Below are positions 8,064 through 16,689 of a DNA stretch of 64,000 nucleotides, one piece after another. Both the position numbers and the translations under genes were made by a program. Under the pieces are notes generated by a model, which had not been told where the DNA came from, made no database searches, and saw nothing but the letters and a program-made list of their open reading frames with translations. This DNA is from Neobacillus sp. OS1-2 (lineage in GTDB: Bacteria; Bacillota; Bacilli; Bacillales; Cytobacillaceae), in assembly GCF_030915505.1 (NCBI RefSeq), contig NZ_CP133265.1, positions 744,001-808,000 of the forward strand, read 5' to 3'. Positions within the stretch are counted from its first letter, which is position 1; every line of letters starts with the position of its first letter.

Positions 8064-8100
8064 AAAGTTAACCTTCCTTTGATGAGGAAGATTAACCTTC
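8064..8100 (-). terminator. ytfJ terminator
   Basis: An imperfect stem (GTTAA-CTTCC with GGAAG-GTTAAC) is followed by a run of six T on the minus strand, directly after the ytfJ stop. Confidence 0.7.
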
Positions 8101-8103
8101 TCC

Positions 8104-8595
8104 TTATAATTCAAGATCCACTTTTGGCTGCTGTTGTTGGCTTTGCTGTTGCCTATTCTCTTCTTTTTTCGAGAACATTTGCTGAATTTTATCGACTGCC
8201 TGCGGAGCAAGTTCTAAAATCTTTTCATATAAATGGGTACTTTCATCAAGATGCAGCATTTTGACACCATGTGAATTTACAATTAAAAAAGCGATTGGCG
8301 TGATGGAAACACCGCCGCCGCTTCCGCCGCCAAATGGAAGGGCTGATTTTCCTCCGCTTTGCCCCTGGCCTTGACCTTGGCCTTGACCCCCACTTTGGCC
8401 GCCTTGCGACTGGGAGCTGTCGAGTTTAAACTCACTCCCTCCAGCAGCAAATCCAAACCCTACCTTCGATACTGTTAAAATGACACTTCCGTCAGGGGTT
8501 TCAACAGGATCCCCGATGATAGTATTCACATCAATCATTTCTTTCAAGCTTTCCATTGCGGTCGTCATCAAACCTTGAATTGGGTGGTCAGACAT
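8104..8595 (-). CDS. ytfJ: Sporulation protein YtfJ (GerW family)
   Basis: This 163-residue protein belongs to the GerW/YtfJ family, whose B. subtilis member is made in the forespore and is needed for normal germination. It has the family core MTTAMESLKEMIDVNTIIGDP and the GFGFAAGG and FGGGSGGGVSITPIAFLI blocks. A Gly/Gln-rich spacer (GGQGQGQGQGQ, about residues 73-83) and a Gln-rich tail (QQQSQQQQP) are low-complexity and variable. The start was set at 8595 because GAGGAGG precedes it by 8 bases. It begins 17 bases after ytfI ends, so the two genes are a translationally linked pair. Confidence 0.93.
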   Translation of the reverse strand: MSDHPIQGLMTTAMESLKEMIDVNTIIGDPVETPDGSVILTVSKVGFGFAAGGSEFKLDSSQSQGGQSGGQGQGQGQGQSGGKSALPFGGGSGGGVSITPIAFLIVNSHGVKMLHLDESTHLYEKILELAPQAVDKIQQMFSKKEENRQQQSQQQQPKVDLEL

Positions 8596-8612
8596 GTCTA
8601 TTTCCTCCTCTT

Positions 8613-9302
8613 TCAAACGGATTTCGTTTTTTCACTTTTAAAATTACTAGGCGGTTTCCCGCCTTTCCAGAATTTAATCAGCTTTAATCCTGCGAGAATA
8701 GCATACCCGATTCGAAACTGAAACATACACGTTAACTGTGTTTGAATGACAGCAGCTTGAAAATGGGGAGTTACCGATAAATGTGGCATCTGCTTTAACC
8801 GAAAATAATGACTAAGAATGCTGACAATACTCCCTTTTATTGCCCAAATCGCACCTGTCATCATTCCGGTATGCGCCGCATCACCAACACCCATCAGTGT
8901 CTGCCATTCAAAACTCTTTATTGTAACCCTTTTTAAAAATTTCCTAACAATCACATGCAAATGGATAACCTTTTCTAGCAGTTCTTTTGTTTTTTGAAAG
9001 CTACTCGTAACGTCATTTTGGGTAATTTGGTTTACCGTAGAATCTGGGTCTTCAGGAGCCGTATCCCCCATATGTGAATGACTTTCTACCACCAAACTTG
9101 GTGAATTATCATCAATTTTTATCAAAGGGACATTTAGCTTATATTTTATGAGTCCAAACCATATCTTAAACACTACCTTTAAATCATCATTGTCATTATG
9201 ATGATAATAATTTACAAGAATCGTTAACTTCGTAAAAATAATTAAAATGAATAAGAACAATAGGACCAATATAGAAAGCCAGAGCCAAAACAATTTGTTC
9301 AC
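8613..9302 (-). CDS. ytfI: DUF2953 protein YtfI
   Basis: This is a 229-residue protein with one N-terminal membrane helix (LFWLWLSILVLLFLFILIIF, residues 4-23) and a predicted extracytoplasmic or membrane-attached remainder. The WFGLIKYKLNVPLIKI stretch and the C-terminal FQFRIGYAILAGLKLIKFW are typical of DUF2953, which is always paired with ytfJ in Bacillus. No enzymatic function is known. The pairing suggests a sporulation or germination role shared with YtfJ. It is the first gene of a two-gene operon with ytfJ, preceded by the yteJ terminator. Confidence 0.9.
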   Translation of the reverse strand: MNKLFWLWLSILVLLFLFILIIFTKLTILVNYYHHNDNDDLKVVFKIWFGLIKYKLNVPLIKIDDNSPSLVVESHSHMGDTAPEDPDSTVNQITQNDVTSSFQKTKELLEKVIHLHVIVRKFLKRVTIKSFEWQTLMGVGDAAHTGMMTGAIWAIKGSIVSILSHYFRLKQMPHLSVTPHFQAAVIQTQLTCMFQFRIGYAILAGLKLIKFWKGGKPPSNFKSEKTKSV

Positions 9303-9336
9303 AACCTTTCAGCCTATTATTATTCGCTTTTATGAA

Positions 9337-9368
9337 AAAAATAAACCTGCCAACTTATTGTTGACAGG
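9337..9368 (-). terminator. yteJ terminator
   Basis: The stem CCTGTCAAC/GTTGGCAGG (one mismatch) with a 5-base loop is followed on the minus strand by TTTATTTTTTT, 11 bases past the yteJ stop. Confidence 0.75.
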
Positions 9369-9378
9369 CCCTGAATCC

Positions 9379-9828
9379 TTATCTATCTACATGTATGACC
9401 GTGGTATCAGTAAAGATATCATGTAACCCTTGCTTTTTCGGTAAAAAGGCAACAATGATATAGCCAATGATGATCGTTGCCGAGATAAACCGACCAATCC
9501 ATTCACGAAAAATAATCGTTCCCCAGGACATTTCATCATGTTTTAAGTCCACAACCTTTAAGCCAAAGACCATTTTGCCAAGCGTTTGCTTAAAGAATTT
9601 TGTCATTAACACAAAATATAAATAAAAGATGACCGTAGATGCAATCGAAACGGGGGCGAATATAGAAAATTCGGTTAGAGAAATGTCAAACGCTCGAAAT
9701 ATCGGGTTTATTAGCAGGCGTTCGAAACTTTCCACTACTAGCAAATCAAGCAAATATGCCCAAAAACGCATCCAGAAGCCCGCATATCGAAAAGGATGAT
9801 CCTGTAAAACAGGTTCAGTCGATTCCAT
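9379..9828 (-). CDS. yteJ: RDD family membrane protein YteJ
   Basis: This 149-residue integral membrane protein has the RDD signature: the first membrane helix begins with FWMRFWAYLLDLLVV (Arg and two Asp), a second helix lies in IASTVIFYLYFVLMTKFF, then the conserved QTLGKMVFGLKVVD loop, and a last helix at FISATIIIGYIIVAFLPKKQGLHD. The family's function is unsettled; some members act in Na+/H+ exchange or osmotolerance. It starts 14 bases after the sppA stop is reached from the same strand order, sppA first, so sppA and yteJ form an operon as in B. subtilis. Confidence 0.92.
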   Translation of the reverse strand: MESTEPVLQDHPFRYAGFWMRFWAYLLDLLVVESFERLLINPIFRAFDISLTEFSIFAPVSIASTVIFYLYFVLMTKFFKQTLGKMVFGLKVVDLKHDEMSWGTIIFREWIGRFISATIIIGYIIVAFLPKKQGLHDIFTDTTVIHVDR

Positions 9829-9842
9829 TTAACTTCCCTCCC

Positions 9843-10853
9843 TTATTCTGCATATAAGTACATTAGGCGTGGAGAATTGGGCTTGGAAAGGATTTTCATG
9901 AGCCCCGCCATTTCTACATCACCGCTGATTAATTTTTGCGCTTGAAACTTAAATAACGAGCCTAAACCGAGATCATCCGAATAGCGAACTACCTTTGCTC
10001 CTTTAAGCTTCTCTTGCTTTTTCATTTGATTAATGACATCTTCAAGGTAACCAAAATCATCGATGAGATTAATTTCTTTTGCCTGCCGTCCATCGTACAC
10101 CCGTCCATCTGCTATCTGTTTTACTTCCTCGACACTCATATGGCGGCCCTCAGAAATGACCTTAACAAATCCCTCATACGAGTTATCTATCATTTTTTGT
10201 AAAATTTGCCGCTCTTCATCCGTCATTTCTCTCGTAGGGCTCATAATGTCTTTATACTTACCACTTTTAATTGTGACAAAATCGACACCATATTTATCTG
10301 CCAATCCCTTGTAGTTATATCCTTCCATTATGACGCCAAGTGACCCTGTTAATGTTTCCGGGCTGGCAAAGATTTTTTTGGCTGCTGTTGAAATATAATA
10401 TCCACCTGAAGCTGCCATCGACCCCATCGAAATATAAACTGGTTTTTGACTATCCTTTTGGATATCAATTAGCTTATCGTGAATTTCTGCACTCTCAACG
10501 ACACCGCCGCCTGGTGAATTTACTCTAATAATGACGCCCTTCACCGAATCATCCTCTTGCAAGTAGGTTAACTTTTTCATAAAGTCTTGATGGTTATAAC
10601 CTGAGCTTTGCAGGAATGATCCTGTTTCACCGCTATCTTGGATGACACCGTCAACATCAAGAATGGCAATTTTCTTTAATTCACTGCCTTCCTTAACGAC
10701 TTCCTCTGTTAATGGTTGTTCAGCAGTCGCCATAAAATCACTGAAATCTGTTTTAATCCCTTTAAAGGCAAATGCCGACAAAAAATTAATCACAATCGAA
10801 ACAAAAAATAATGCCGCAGCAATTCCTAGGGCGGCCCAACGTTTTCCATTCAA
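9843..10853 (-). CDS. sppA: Signal peptide peptidase SppA
   Basis: SppA is a membrane-anchored serine protease that degrades cleaved signal peptides and in Bacillus also helps resist lantibiotics. The likely start is a TTG at 10853 with GGGGGAG 6 bases upstream; it gives MNGKRWAALG and a 336-residue protein, close to the 335 of B. subtilis. The ATG at 10916 would add 21 residues across the ribosome binding site. A single membrane helix spans about residues 6-28. The catalytic serine lies in SMAASGG (about residue 149) and the general-base lysine in SGKYKD (about 199). It leads the operon with yteJ. Confidence 0.95.
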   Translation of the reverse strand: MNGKRWAALGIAAALFFVSIVINFLSAFAFKGIKTDFSDFMATAEQPLTEEVVKEGSELKKIAILDVDGVIQDSGETGSFLQSSGYNHQDFMKKLTYLQEDDSVKGVIIRVNSPGGGVVESAEIHDKLIDIQKDSQKPVYISMGSMAASGGYYISTAAKKIFASPETLTGSLGVIMEGYNYKGLADKYGVDFVTIKSGKYKDIMSPTREMTDEERQILQKMIDNSYEGFVKVISEGRHMSVEEVKQIADGRVYDGRQAKEINLIDDFGYLEDVINQMKKQEKLKGAKVVRYSDDLGLGSLFKFQAQKLISGDVEMAGLMKILSKPNSPRLMYLYAE

Positions 10854-11008
10854 CTGTATCTCCCCCTCACATTTCTTTCGTCTAGAATTCACATCCCTGC
10901 TTTCATATTGTTTCAAAAAAGTGCTAAACTAATTTCAGACTATCATTATTTTAACAAAGATTAATTTCCAAATGTTACATTTTCATCTTTAAAATGGAGG
11001 GATAGGAA

Positions 11009-11812
11009 ATGGAAATAAGACGTAATATTTATTTTTATCACAAGCGGGATGCGGACATGCTCTCAAAAATGGCTCCCCTAGTCGAAGTGGCTGACCGATA
11101 TGGTTTTACCATCGTAAATGATTATCGTAAAGCTAATATCATTGCCAGCGTGGGTGATGATGGAACTTTTCTTCAAGCGGTGAGAAAAACGGGCTTCCGA
11201 GATGATTGTTTATATATGGGGATATCAATCAAGGATAGTTTGAGCATGTATTGCGATTTTCGTATAAGTGATACCTCCAAAATGATTGAGACCATCACAA
11301 CGAATGAACAAATCGAGGTTCGCCGCTATCCGATGATTGAAGTGAACGTTGATGGCCAAGGCACCTTCACATGTTTAAACGAATTTAGCATTCGCTCATC
11401 GATTATTAAAACACTCGTCATTGATGTTTTTGTGGATCAGCTTCACTTAGAAACGTTCCGTGGTGACGGATTAATTGTTTCAACACCAACGGGCAGTACC
11501 GCCTATAATAAATCCGTGAATGGGTCGATTGTCGACCCGCTTCTATCCTGCATGCAGGTGAGTGAGGTGGCTTCTGTTAATACAAATCGTTACCGTACAC
11601 TTGGTGCCTCATTTATTATTGGCAGTGAACGGACACTTACACTTAAGGTTATTTCCGAAGGCAACGACCATCCAACAATGGGAATGGACAATGAAGCCTT
11701 AAGTATTCGTCATGTGGATAAAATAAACATAAAAATAAGCGGAAAAAAAATTAAAACCTTAAAGTTAAAAGACAATTCTTTCTGGGATAAAGTGAAGAGA
11801 ACCTTCCTATAA
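11009..11812 (+). CDS. nadK: NAD kinase (second Bacillus type, YtdI-like)
   Basis: The enzyme phosphorylates NAD to NADP in the cytoplasm. The 267-residue protein carries SVGDDGTFLQAV in place of the usual GGDGT phosphate loop, as remembered for the YtdI branch, and the NAD-binding NEFSIRSS and STPTGSTAYNKS motifs. A GGAGGG precedes the ATG by 7 bases. It is transcribed away from sppA and converges on rarD. A short degenerate copy of the GCGCC-type interspersed repeat starts at its stop codon, followed by a terminator shared with rarD. Confidence 0.93.
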   Translation: MEIRRNIYFYHKRDADMLSKMAPLVEVADRYGFTIVNDYRKANIIASVGDDGTFLQAVRKTGFRDDCLYMGISIKDSLSMYCDFRISDTSKMIETITTNEQIEVRRYPMIEVNVDGQGTFTCLNEFSIRSSIIKTLVIDVFVDQLHLETFRGDGLIVSTPTGSTAYNKSVNGSIVDPLLSCMQVSEVASVNTNRYRTLGASFIIGSERTLTLKVISEGNDHPTMGMDNEALSIRHVDKINIKISGKKIKTLKLKDNSFWDKVKRTFL

Positions 11813-11846
11813 AAAAAGCGCAGGGCGCGCGGAGCTAGACAATTCC
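11811..11846. repeat. Degenerate short copy of the GCGCC-ended interspersed repeat
   Basis: AAAAGCGCAGGGCGCG and GGAGCTAGACAATT correspond to the two ends of the element seen intact at 44451-44503, but the centre is deleted. It lies between the convergent nadK and rarD genes. Confidence 0.55.
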
Positions 11847-11878
11847 CAAAGTCCAAACTTATACTTCTTTTCATTTTA

Positions 11879-11913
11879 AAAAAACCTTATCCGCAAATAG
11901 GATAAGGTTTTTT
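11879..11913. terminator. Bidirectional terminator between nadK and rarD
   Basis: A perfect stem of about 14 bp (AAAAACCTTATCC with its complement) and a 7-base loop has T-runs on both sides, just beyond the rarD stop. Confidence 0.85.
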
Positions 11914-11918
11914 CTTTA

Positions 11919-12845
11919 TTATAGTGTCGCTCGCTTTTCTTTACGCCATTTCATTTCTGTCACGAGCTTTGTTTTTGAAAGTGAATAAATGGTTAGTGCT
12001 GTCCAAATAAACATGAAGGCTAAGAGCTGTGATTTTGAAAAATGCTCTTGATAGACAAATACGCCTAAAATAAGGGTTAAGGTTGGTGCAATATATTGCA
12101 AGAAACCAAGTAAAGAGAGCGGAATCTTTTGTGCCCCTTTTGCAAAATAAAGGAGTGGCACAGCGGTTGCAACTCCTGCCCCCATCAATAATAAATCCGT
12201 TCCTATACTCGCTGTTAAAAAGGAGTTTGAGCCTTGAATAATTAAGTAAATCATGTAGATAGCTGCAATGGGTGCAACAACAAGGGTTTCTAAGCTCAGT
12301 CCCACGGACGAATCCACGTTAATCAACTTTTTCGCTAAGCCATATAACCCAAAACTTAGTGCCAAGGAAATCGCAATCCAAGGAAATACACCATGAGAAA
12401 CAGTGACGATTACTACTCCAACTGCCGCCAAAATAAAGGAGATATATTGGTAGATCGTTAATTTTTCCTTCAGTACCACCATTCCCAATAAAATACTTAC
12501 AAGGGGATTTATATAATAGCCAAGGCTCGCTTCAATCATATGCCCGCTATTCACTGCCCAAATATAAATAAACCAATTCACGCTAATTAATATAGAGGCA
12601 ATCCCCAATGCGTACATTTGCTTTTTATTTTGAGCAAAACCTTTTAAGGTTCGGACAAATAATCCCCATTTTTTCGTAAAGAAGAGAATAATTAACATAA
12701 AAATAAAGGACCAAAATATCCGATTTGCGAGAATCTCCTTGGCATTTACATGATTCAATAATTTCCAATAGATTGGCAATAGCCCCCAAATAAAATAAGA
12801 AAAGGCAGCATGAATGGCCCCTATCTGTGTGTCCGTCTTTTTCAT
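11919..12845 (-). CDS. rarD: RarD, EamA-family drug/metabolite transporter
   Basis: This 308-residue protein of ten predicted membrane helices is of the DMT/EamA superfamily, RarD branch. The N-terminal HAAFSYFIWGLLPIYWKLL helix and the NRIFWSF motif are typical, as is the glycine-rich SLGYYINPLVSILLG segment in the middle. The substrate is unknown; RarD was named for chloramphenicol sensitivity in Pseudomonas, which should not be transferred. The start was set at the ATG at 12845, which follows GGGGAG; the TTG four codons upstream lies within that site. It is a single gene, convergent with nadK. Confidence 0.9.
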   Translation of the reverse strand: MKKTDTQIGAIHAAFSYFIWGLLPIYWKLLNHVNAKEILANRIFWSFIFMLIILFFTKKWGLFVRTLKGFAQNKKQMYALGIASILISVNWFIYIWAVNSGHMIEASLGYYINPLVSILLGMVVLKEKLTIYQYISFILAAVGVVIVTVSHGVFPWIAISLALSFGLYGLAKKLINVDSSVGLSLETLVVAPIAAIYMIYLIIQGSNSFLTASIGTDLLLMGAGVATAVPLLYFAKGAQKIPLSLLGFLQYIAPTLTLILGVFVYQEHFSKSQLLAFMFIWTALTIYSLSKTKLVTEMKWRKEKRATL

Positions 12846-12935
12846 ATGTCTCCCCAAGCCCCTATTCTTTCTAGTTTCGAAATATCTTCATTATAACGTG
12901 AAACTCCAAAAATGGGGGATTTTTTTACTTAGCAC

Positions 12936-14533
12936 CTACTCTTTTTCAAATACAATTGTGCCGCCAATAACCGTCATTTGAACAGGAACCTTAGGTATTT
13001 CAGAAGGTTGGAGGCTGAATATATTTTGTTCCAGCACAGTAAAGTCAGCTAAATAACCTTCCTTAATCATCCCACGGTCATGTTCATGACATGCCGCAAA
13101 GGCGCTACCCTTCGTAAATAAACAGATAGCCTCATAAACACTTAATGCCTGTTCTTTGCCATAAACGATTCCTTTAGGATCATTTCTATCTGTTCTTGTT
13201 ACCGCTGCGTGGATGCCAAACAATGGATTAGGCATTTCAATCGGCGCATCGGAACCCCCGGCACAGTGGAGACCTGCATGTAAGAGGGTTTTCCACGCAT
13301 AGCAATAATCCAAATTTTCATGGCCAATCCGATCCATAACCCACGGAAAATCTGACGCAAGAAAAACAGGTTGGATATCAAGGATGACAGGAAGCTTCTT
13401 CACCCTGTCAATTAGGTCTTGACGTACAATTTGAGCATGAATTAGCCGGTCTCTTCCAGGTCCCGTGAGTGGGTGGACTTCGATTGCATTTAGTACATAT
13501 TCAAATGCCAAATCGCCAATGGCATGGACGGCTACAGGAAGATTGCAGGAACGTGCCTTAGCGACTAAAACATTTAATTCCTCTTGATTAAATATGGCTA
13601 CACCATTCGTATCTGGTGCATCATTATAGGGATGGCTTAGAAGTGCAGTCCTTCCGCCGAGCGCACCATCAGCAAAAATCTTCATTGCACCGATTTCTAT
13701 CCATTCATTACCCGAATGGAAACTTGCACCTTCATTCACCATATCATCCACAACCCCATGGTGAACAAGTAAATGAGTACGGAATTTATTTCCCTCTTCT
13801 TCAATTACTTTTTTAAACGTCTCAAATGTACGATGGTATCCCCCGTAATAATGTAAATCCTCTGTGTGAACACCTGTAATCCCTAGTCGACATAAATCTT
13901 TTATGGCAGCCTTCATTGCCTTTTGTAAATATCCTTCTGAAACAATAGGCACCACTTTGTTGATGAGGTCCTGTGCTGTATCCTTTAAAAGACCTGTTAA
14001 CCCAGACTTGGCCTCTTTTTCAATCACCCCTCCGGGGGACAAACTGTTTCCTCTGATACTCCAGCCAATTCAAGTGCTTTCGTATTAACAACCATCGCAT
14101 GACGGCAAACCCGTTTTAGAAGAACCGGATTTTCAGGGAAAATTTCGTCTAATTCCGTTCGATGGATCATTTCCGACTGTCCCCATAGGTTCTCATTCCA
14201 ACCATCACCAATAATCCACTCGCCCTGTTTAAACTGACTTCCATATTCCTTAACGGCTGCAAAAATGGCTTCTTTTGAGGTCATCTTTGATAGGTCAAGA
14301 CGGATTAATGTTTCCCCGTGTCCAATTAAATGGATATGGCTATCAATAAAGCCGGGGAACATCGTCCCGCCGTTTAGGTCGACCCGTTCCGTAATCCTTT
14401 TGTTAAAAATTTCTTCTAATTGCCCTTTTTCACCTGTTTGTACAATTCGATCTTCCTCCGTAAAAATGGCTTCAACCGTTGATCCCTCACCTTCTAATGT
14501 ATAGATGGTTCCTCCGTACCATAACTTGCCCAT
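12936..14533 (-). pseudogene. ytcJ: Amidohydrolase YtcJ, split by a one-base frameshift
   Basis: Two overlapping frames together make one complete YtcJ-type metal-dependent amidohydrolase of about 530 residues. The first part (14533-14024) has the metal-binding HxH in GFIDSHIHL and ends at ELAGVSEETVCP; the second (from about 14040) resumes with PGGVIEKEAKSGLTGLL and carries the remaining ligands, for example LIHAQIV and CAGGSDAPIE. Reading continues correctly if one C is added to the C5 run (minus strand) at 14034-14038. All catalytic regions are otherwise intact, so a sequencing error or very recent mutation is more likely than an old pseudogene. The substrate is unknown. It follows mbcS in the same direction, but a terminator lies between them. 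Confidence 0.85.
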
Positions 14534-14556
14534 TTTTAGTTCCTCCCTTCGTTTCT

Positions 14557-14589
14557 AAAAAAAACTAGCAGACGGTAAACACCGCCTGC
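14557..14589 (-). terminator. mbcS terminator
   Basis: The stem GCAGGCGGT/ACCGTCTGC (one mismatch) with a tetraloop is followed on the minus strand by TAG and eight T, 18 bases after the mbcS stop. Confidence 0.8.
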
Positions 14590-14606
14590 CAATATGTCCT
14601 GAAAAA

Positions 14607-16193
14607 TTATACTTGTTTCAGTGATTCCATTTCTTTTTGACGAAGCTCAATCCGGCGAATTTTTCCAGAGGTTGTTTTTGGAAGTTCGGTCAAATACTCA
14701 ATTTTTCTAGGATATTTATACGGAGCTGTAAGTGTTTTTACGTGCTCCTGTAAGGTTTTCGTTAACTCCGGGTCGACAGGACTGACATCGTCCTGTAAAA
14801 CAACAAACGCTTTAACAATAAAGCCGCGGATTTCATCGGGACTAGCAACAACGGCACATTCCTTAACAAACGGATGTTTCACAAGCGCATCCTCTACTTC
14901 AAACGGCCCAATCGTATAGCCAGAGCTAATAATAATATCATCACTGCGGCCTTCGAACCAGAAGTAGCCTTCTTCATCCATTTTGGCTCTATCGCCCGTG
15001 ACATAATAATCTCCGCGGAACTGCATGGCCGTTCTTTCGGGGTCTTTATAATAATTTTTAAATAAGGCAGGAGTTTCAACATGGACGGCGATATCACCAA
15101 CTTCCCCAACGGCACAAACTTGGCCATCCTCATTGATAATCTCTACCCTATTTCCAGGTGTCGGCTTGCCCATTGAGCCCGACTTCAATTCCATCCCTTT
15201 TGTAACTCCCACAAGTAATGTATTTTCGGTTTGCCCATAACCGTCACGAACATCAATGGCAAAATATTTTCTAAATGTGTCAATTACCTCACGATTTAAC
15301 GGCTCCCCTGCGGAGACGGCGCTGTGAAGGTTTGGCAACTGATAATCAGCTAAATTGTCTACTTTTGCCATTAACCGATATTCCGTCGGTGTGCAGCAAA
15401 GGACATTGACATCATATTTTTGCAAGAGTGCTAAATATTTTTTCGGTTCAAATTTTCCGTTATACACTAAACCAGTTCCACCTGAACCAAGGACAGAAAG
15501 GAATGGGCTCCAAATCCATTTTTGCCAGCCTGGGCCTGCTGTTGCCCAAACCGTATCGCCCTCTTCAATACAAAGCCATTTAGATGCTGCTGTTTTTAAA
15601 TGAGCGAATGCCCAGCCATGAGTATGGACTACACCTTTTGGATTTCCAGTTGTCCCTGATGTATAGGATAAAAAGGCCATATCATCACGAAGAGTTTCAG
15701 CAATCGCAAATTGTTCACTAGCTTTTTCCATTTCAGCATCTAGATGAATCCAGCCTTCTTCCTCAGCTCCCAATGTGAACTTAACCAATGGTTGTGTTTC
15801 GGTAATATGTTCAAATTGATCAACATATGGGTAATAACTGATGACTGCCTTTACATCTCCGTGTGAAATACGGTACTGCAGATCTTTCTCCCTTAGCATT
15901 TCCGAACTAGGGATGACCACCATTCCAGTTTTTAATGCGGCCAAATACACCACGTACGCTTCAATCAAACGCGGTACAATAACGAGAACCACATCACCCT
16001 TGTTTAAACCATTCTGAGTAAACACATTCCCCGCTTTGTTCACTCGCTTCATTAGTTGCTCATATGTAACTTGTTTGGTTTCACCTGACTCATTTTCCCA
16101 TTTTAATGCCACTCTTTGCGGATTTCCTGCAAATCGCTCCATTTCAGAAACGAGATTATACTGTTCTGGTGCAATTAGATCTTCCCTCTTCAT
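14607..16193 (-). CDS. mbcS: Acyl-CoA synthetase MbcS-type (YtcI)
   Basis: This 528-residue AMP-binding enzyme activates a short, medium or branched-chain acid to its acyl-CoA via an acyl-adenylate. The P-loop YTSGTTGNPKG (about residues 175-185), the DGYGQTENT motif, the YYVTGDRAKMDEEGYFWFEG hinge block, and the C-terminal TTSGKIRRIELR with the catalytic, potentially acetylated lysine are all intact. It is distinct from the acetyl-CoA synthetase acsA in this window. The position beside ytcJ and the SASP gene matches ytcI of B. subtilis. The assignment to MbcS rests on that synteny and general similarity; substrate preference is not visible in sequence. Confidence 0.88.
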   Translation of the reverse strand: MKREDLIAPEQYNLVSEMERFAGNPQRVALKWENESGETKQVTYEQLMKRVNKAGNVFTQNGLNKGDVVLVIVPRLIEAYVVYLAALKTGMVVIPSSEMLREKDLQYRISHGDVKAVISYYPYVDQFEHITETQPLVKFTLGAEEEGWIHLDAEMEKASEQFAIAETLRDDMAFLSYTSGTTGNPKGVVHTHGWAFAHLKTAASKWLCIEEGDTVWATAGPGWQKWIWSPFLSVLGSGGTGLVYNGKFEPKKYLALLQKYDVNVLCCTPTEYRLMAKVDNLADYQLPNLHSAVSAGEPLNREVIDTFRKYFAIDVRDGYGQTENTLLVGVTKGMELKSGSMGKPTPGNRVEIINEDGQVCAVGEVGDIAVHVETPALFKNYYKDPERTAMQFRGDYYVTGDRAKMDEEGYFWFEGRSDDIIISSGYTIGPFEVEDALVKHPFVKECAVVASPDEIRGFIVKAFVVLQDDVSPVDPELTKTLQEHVKTLTAPYKYPRKIEYLTELPKTTSGKIRRIELRQKEMESLKQV

Positions 16194-16328
16194 GACTTCT
16201 CCTCCTTAAAAATAATAATCTTATATAATAATTATACAGAAATAAATAAAAATTTGGATATATTAATTAATTTTTATTTAGTCCTAGTACCTGATGCTAA
16301 TTATAAACCTATTATCTAAAAGTGAAAA

Positions 16329-16364
16329 TAAAAAAGAGAGCGGGAGTTATCCTCCACACTCTCT
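16329..16364 (-). terminator. SASP gene terminator
   Basis: A GC-containing imperfect stem (GAGAG...GGAG with CTCC...CTCTC) is followed by TTTTTT on the minus strand, about 24 bases past the stop. Confidence 0.7.
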
Positions 16365-16387
16365 GTAGCCATTGTATTTATTTTTGA

Positions 16388-16591
16388 TTAACGAGAGAAT
16401 CCGCCGCCTAATTGTTGTTCAGCCATTGCTACTAGACGTTTTGTGATTTCACCACCAACGGAACCGTTAGCACGTGAAGTAGTATCTGCTCCAAGGTTTA
16501 CACCAAATTCGTTTGCAATTTCAAATTTCATTTGGTCAAGAGCTTGTTCCACACCAGGAACTAATAATTGATTTGAATTGTTGCTTGCCAT
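16388..16591 (-). CDS. sspA: Alpha/beta-type small acid-soluble spore protein
   Basis: This 67-residue DNA-binding protein saturates the spore chromosome and protects it from UV and heat. It has both conserved blocks: the helix around [11 protein letters not shown], containing the germination-protease cleavage site at the EFGV stretch, and the second helix [21 protein letters not shown] strong AAGGAGG lies about 7 bases before the ATG. It is monocistronic with its own terminator, as expected for a forespore sigma-G gene, though I did not identify a confident sigma-G promoter. The symbol follows the B. subtilis gene at the same position. Confidence 0.96.
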   Translation of the reverse strand: MASNNSNQLLVPGVEQALDQMKFEIANEFGVNLGADTTSRANGSVGGEITKRLVAMAEQQLGGGFSR

Positions 16592-16689
16592 GTGATATCA
16601 CCTCCTTGTGAGTATAGAATGTGTAAATCTTATAAGCTTCATTCTATAATCCATTTGGTAATTGTTCACAAAAAATTCAAATTCTGCTT

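Noticed and set aside
14024-14042. Programmed frameshift in ytcJ
   Set aside because: The C5 run lacks a typical slippery heptamer and stimulatory structure, and two other genes show the same kind of single-base loss.
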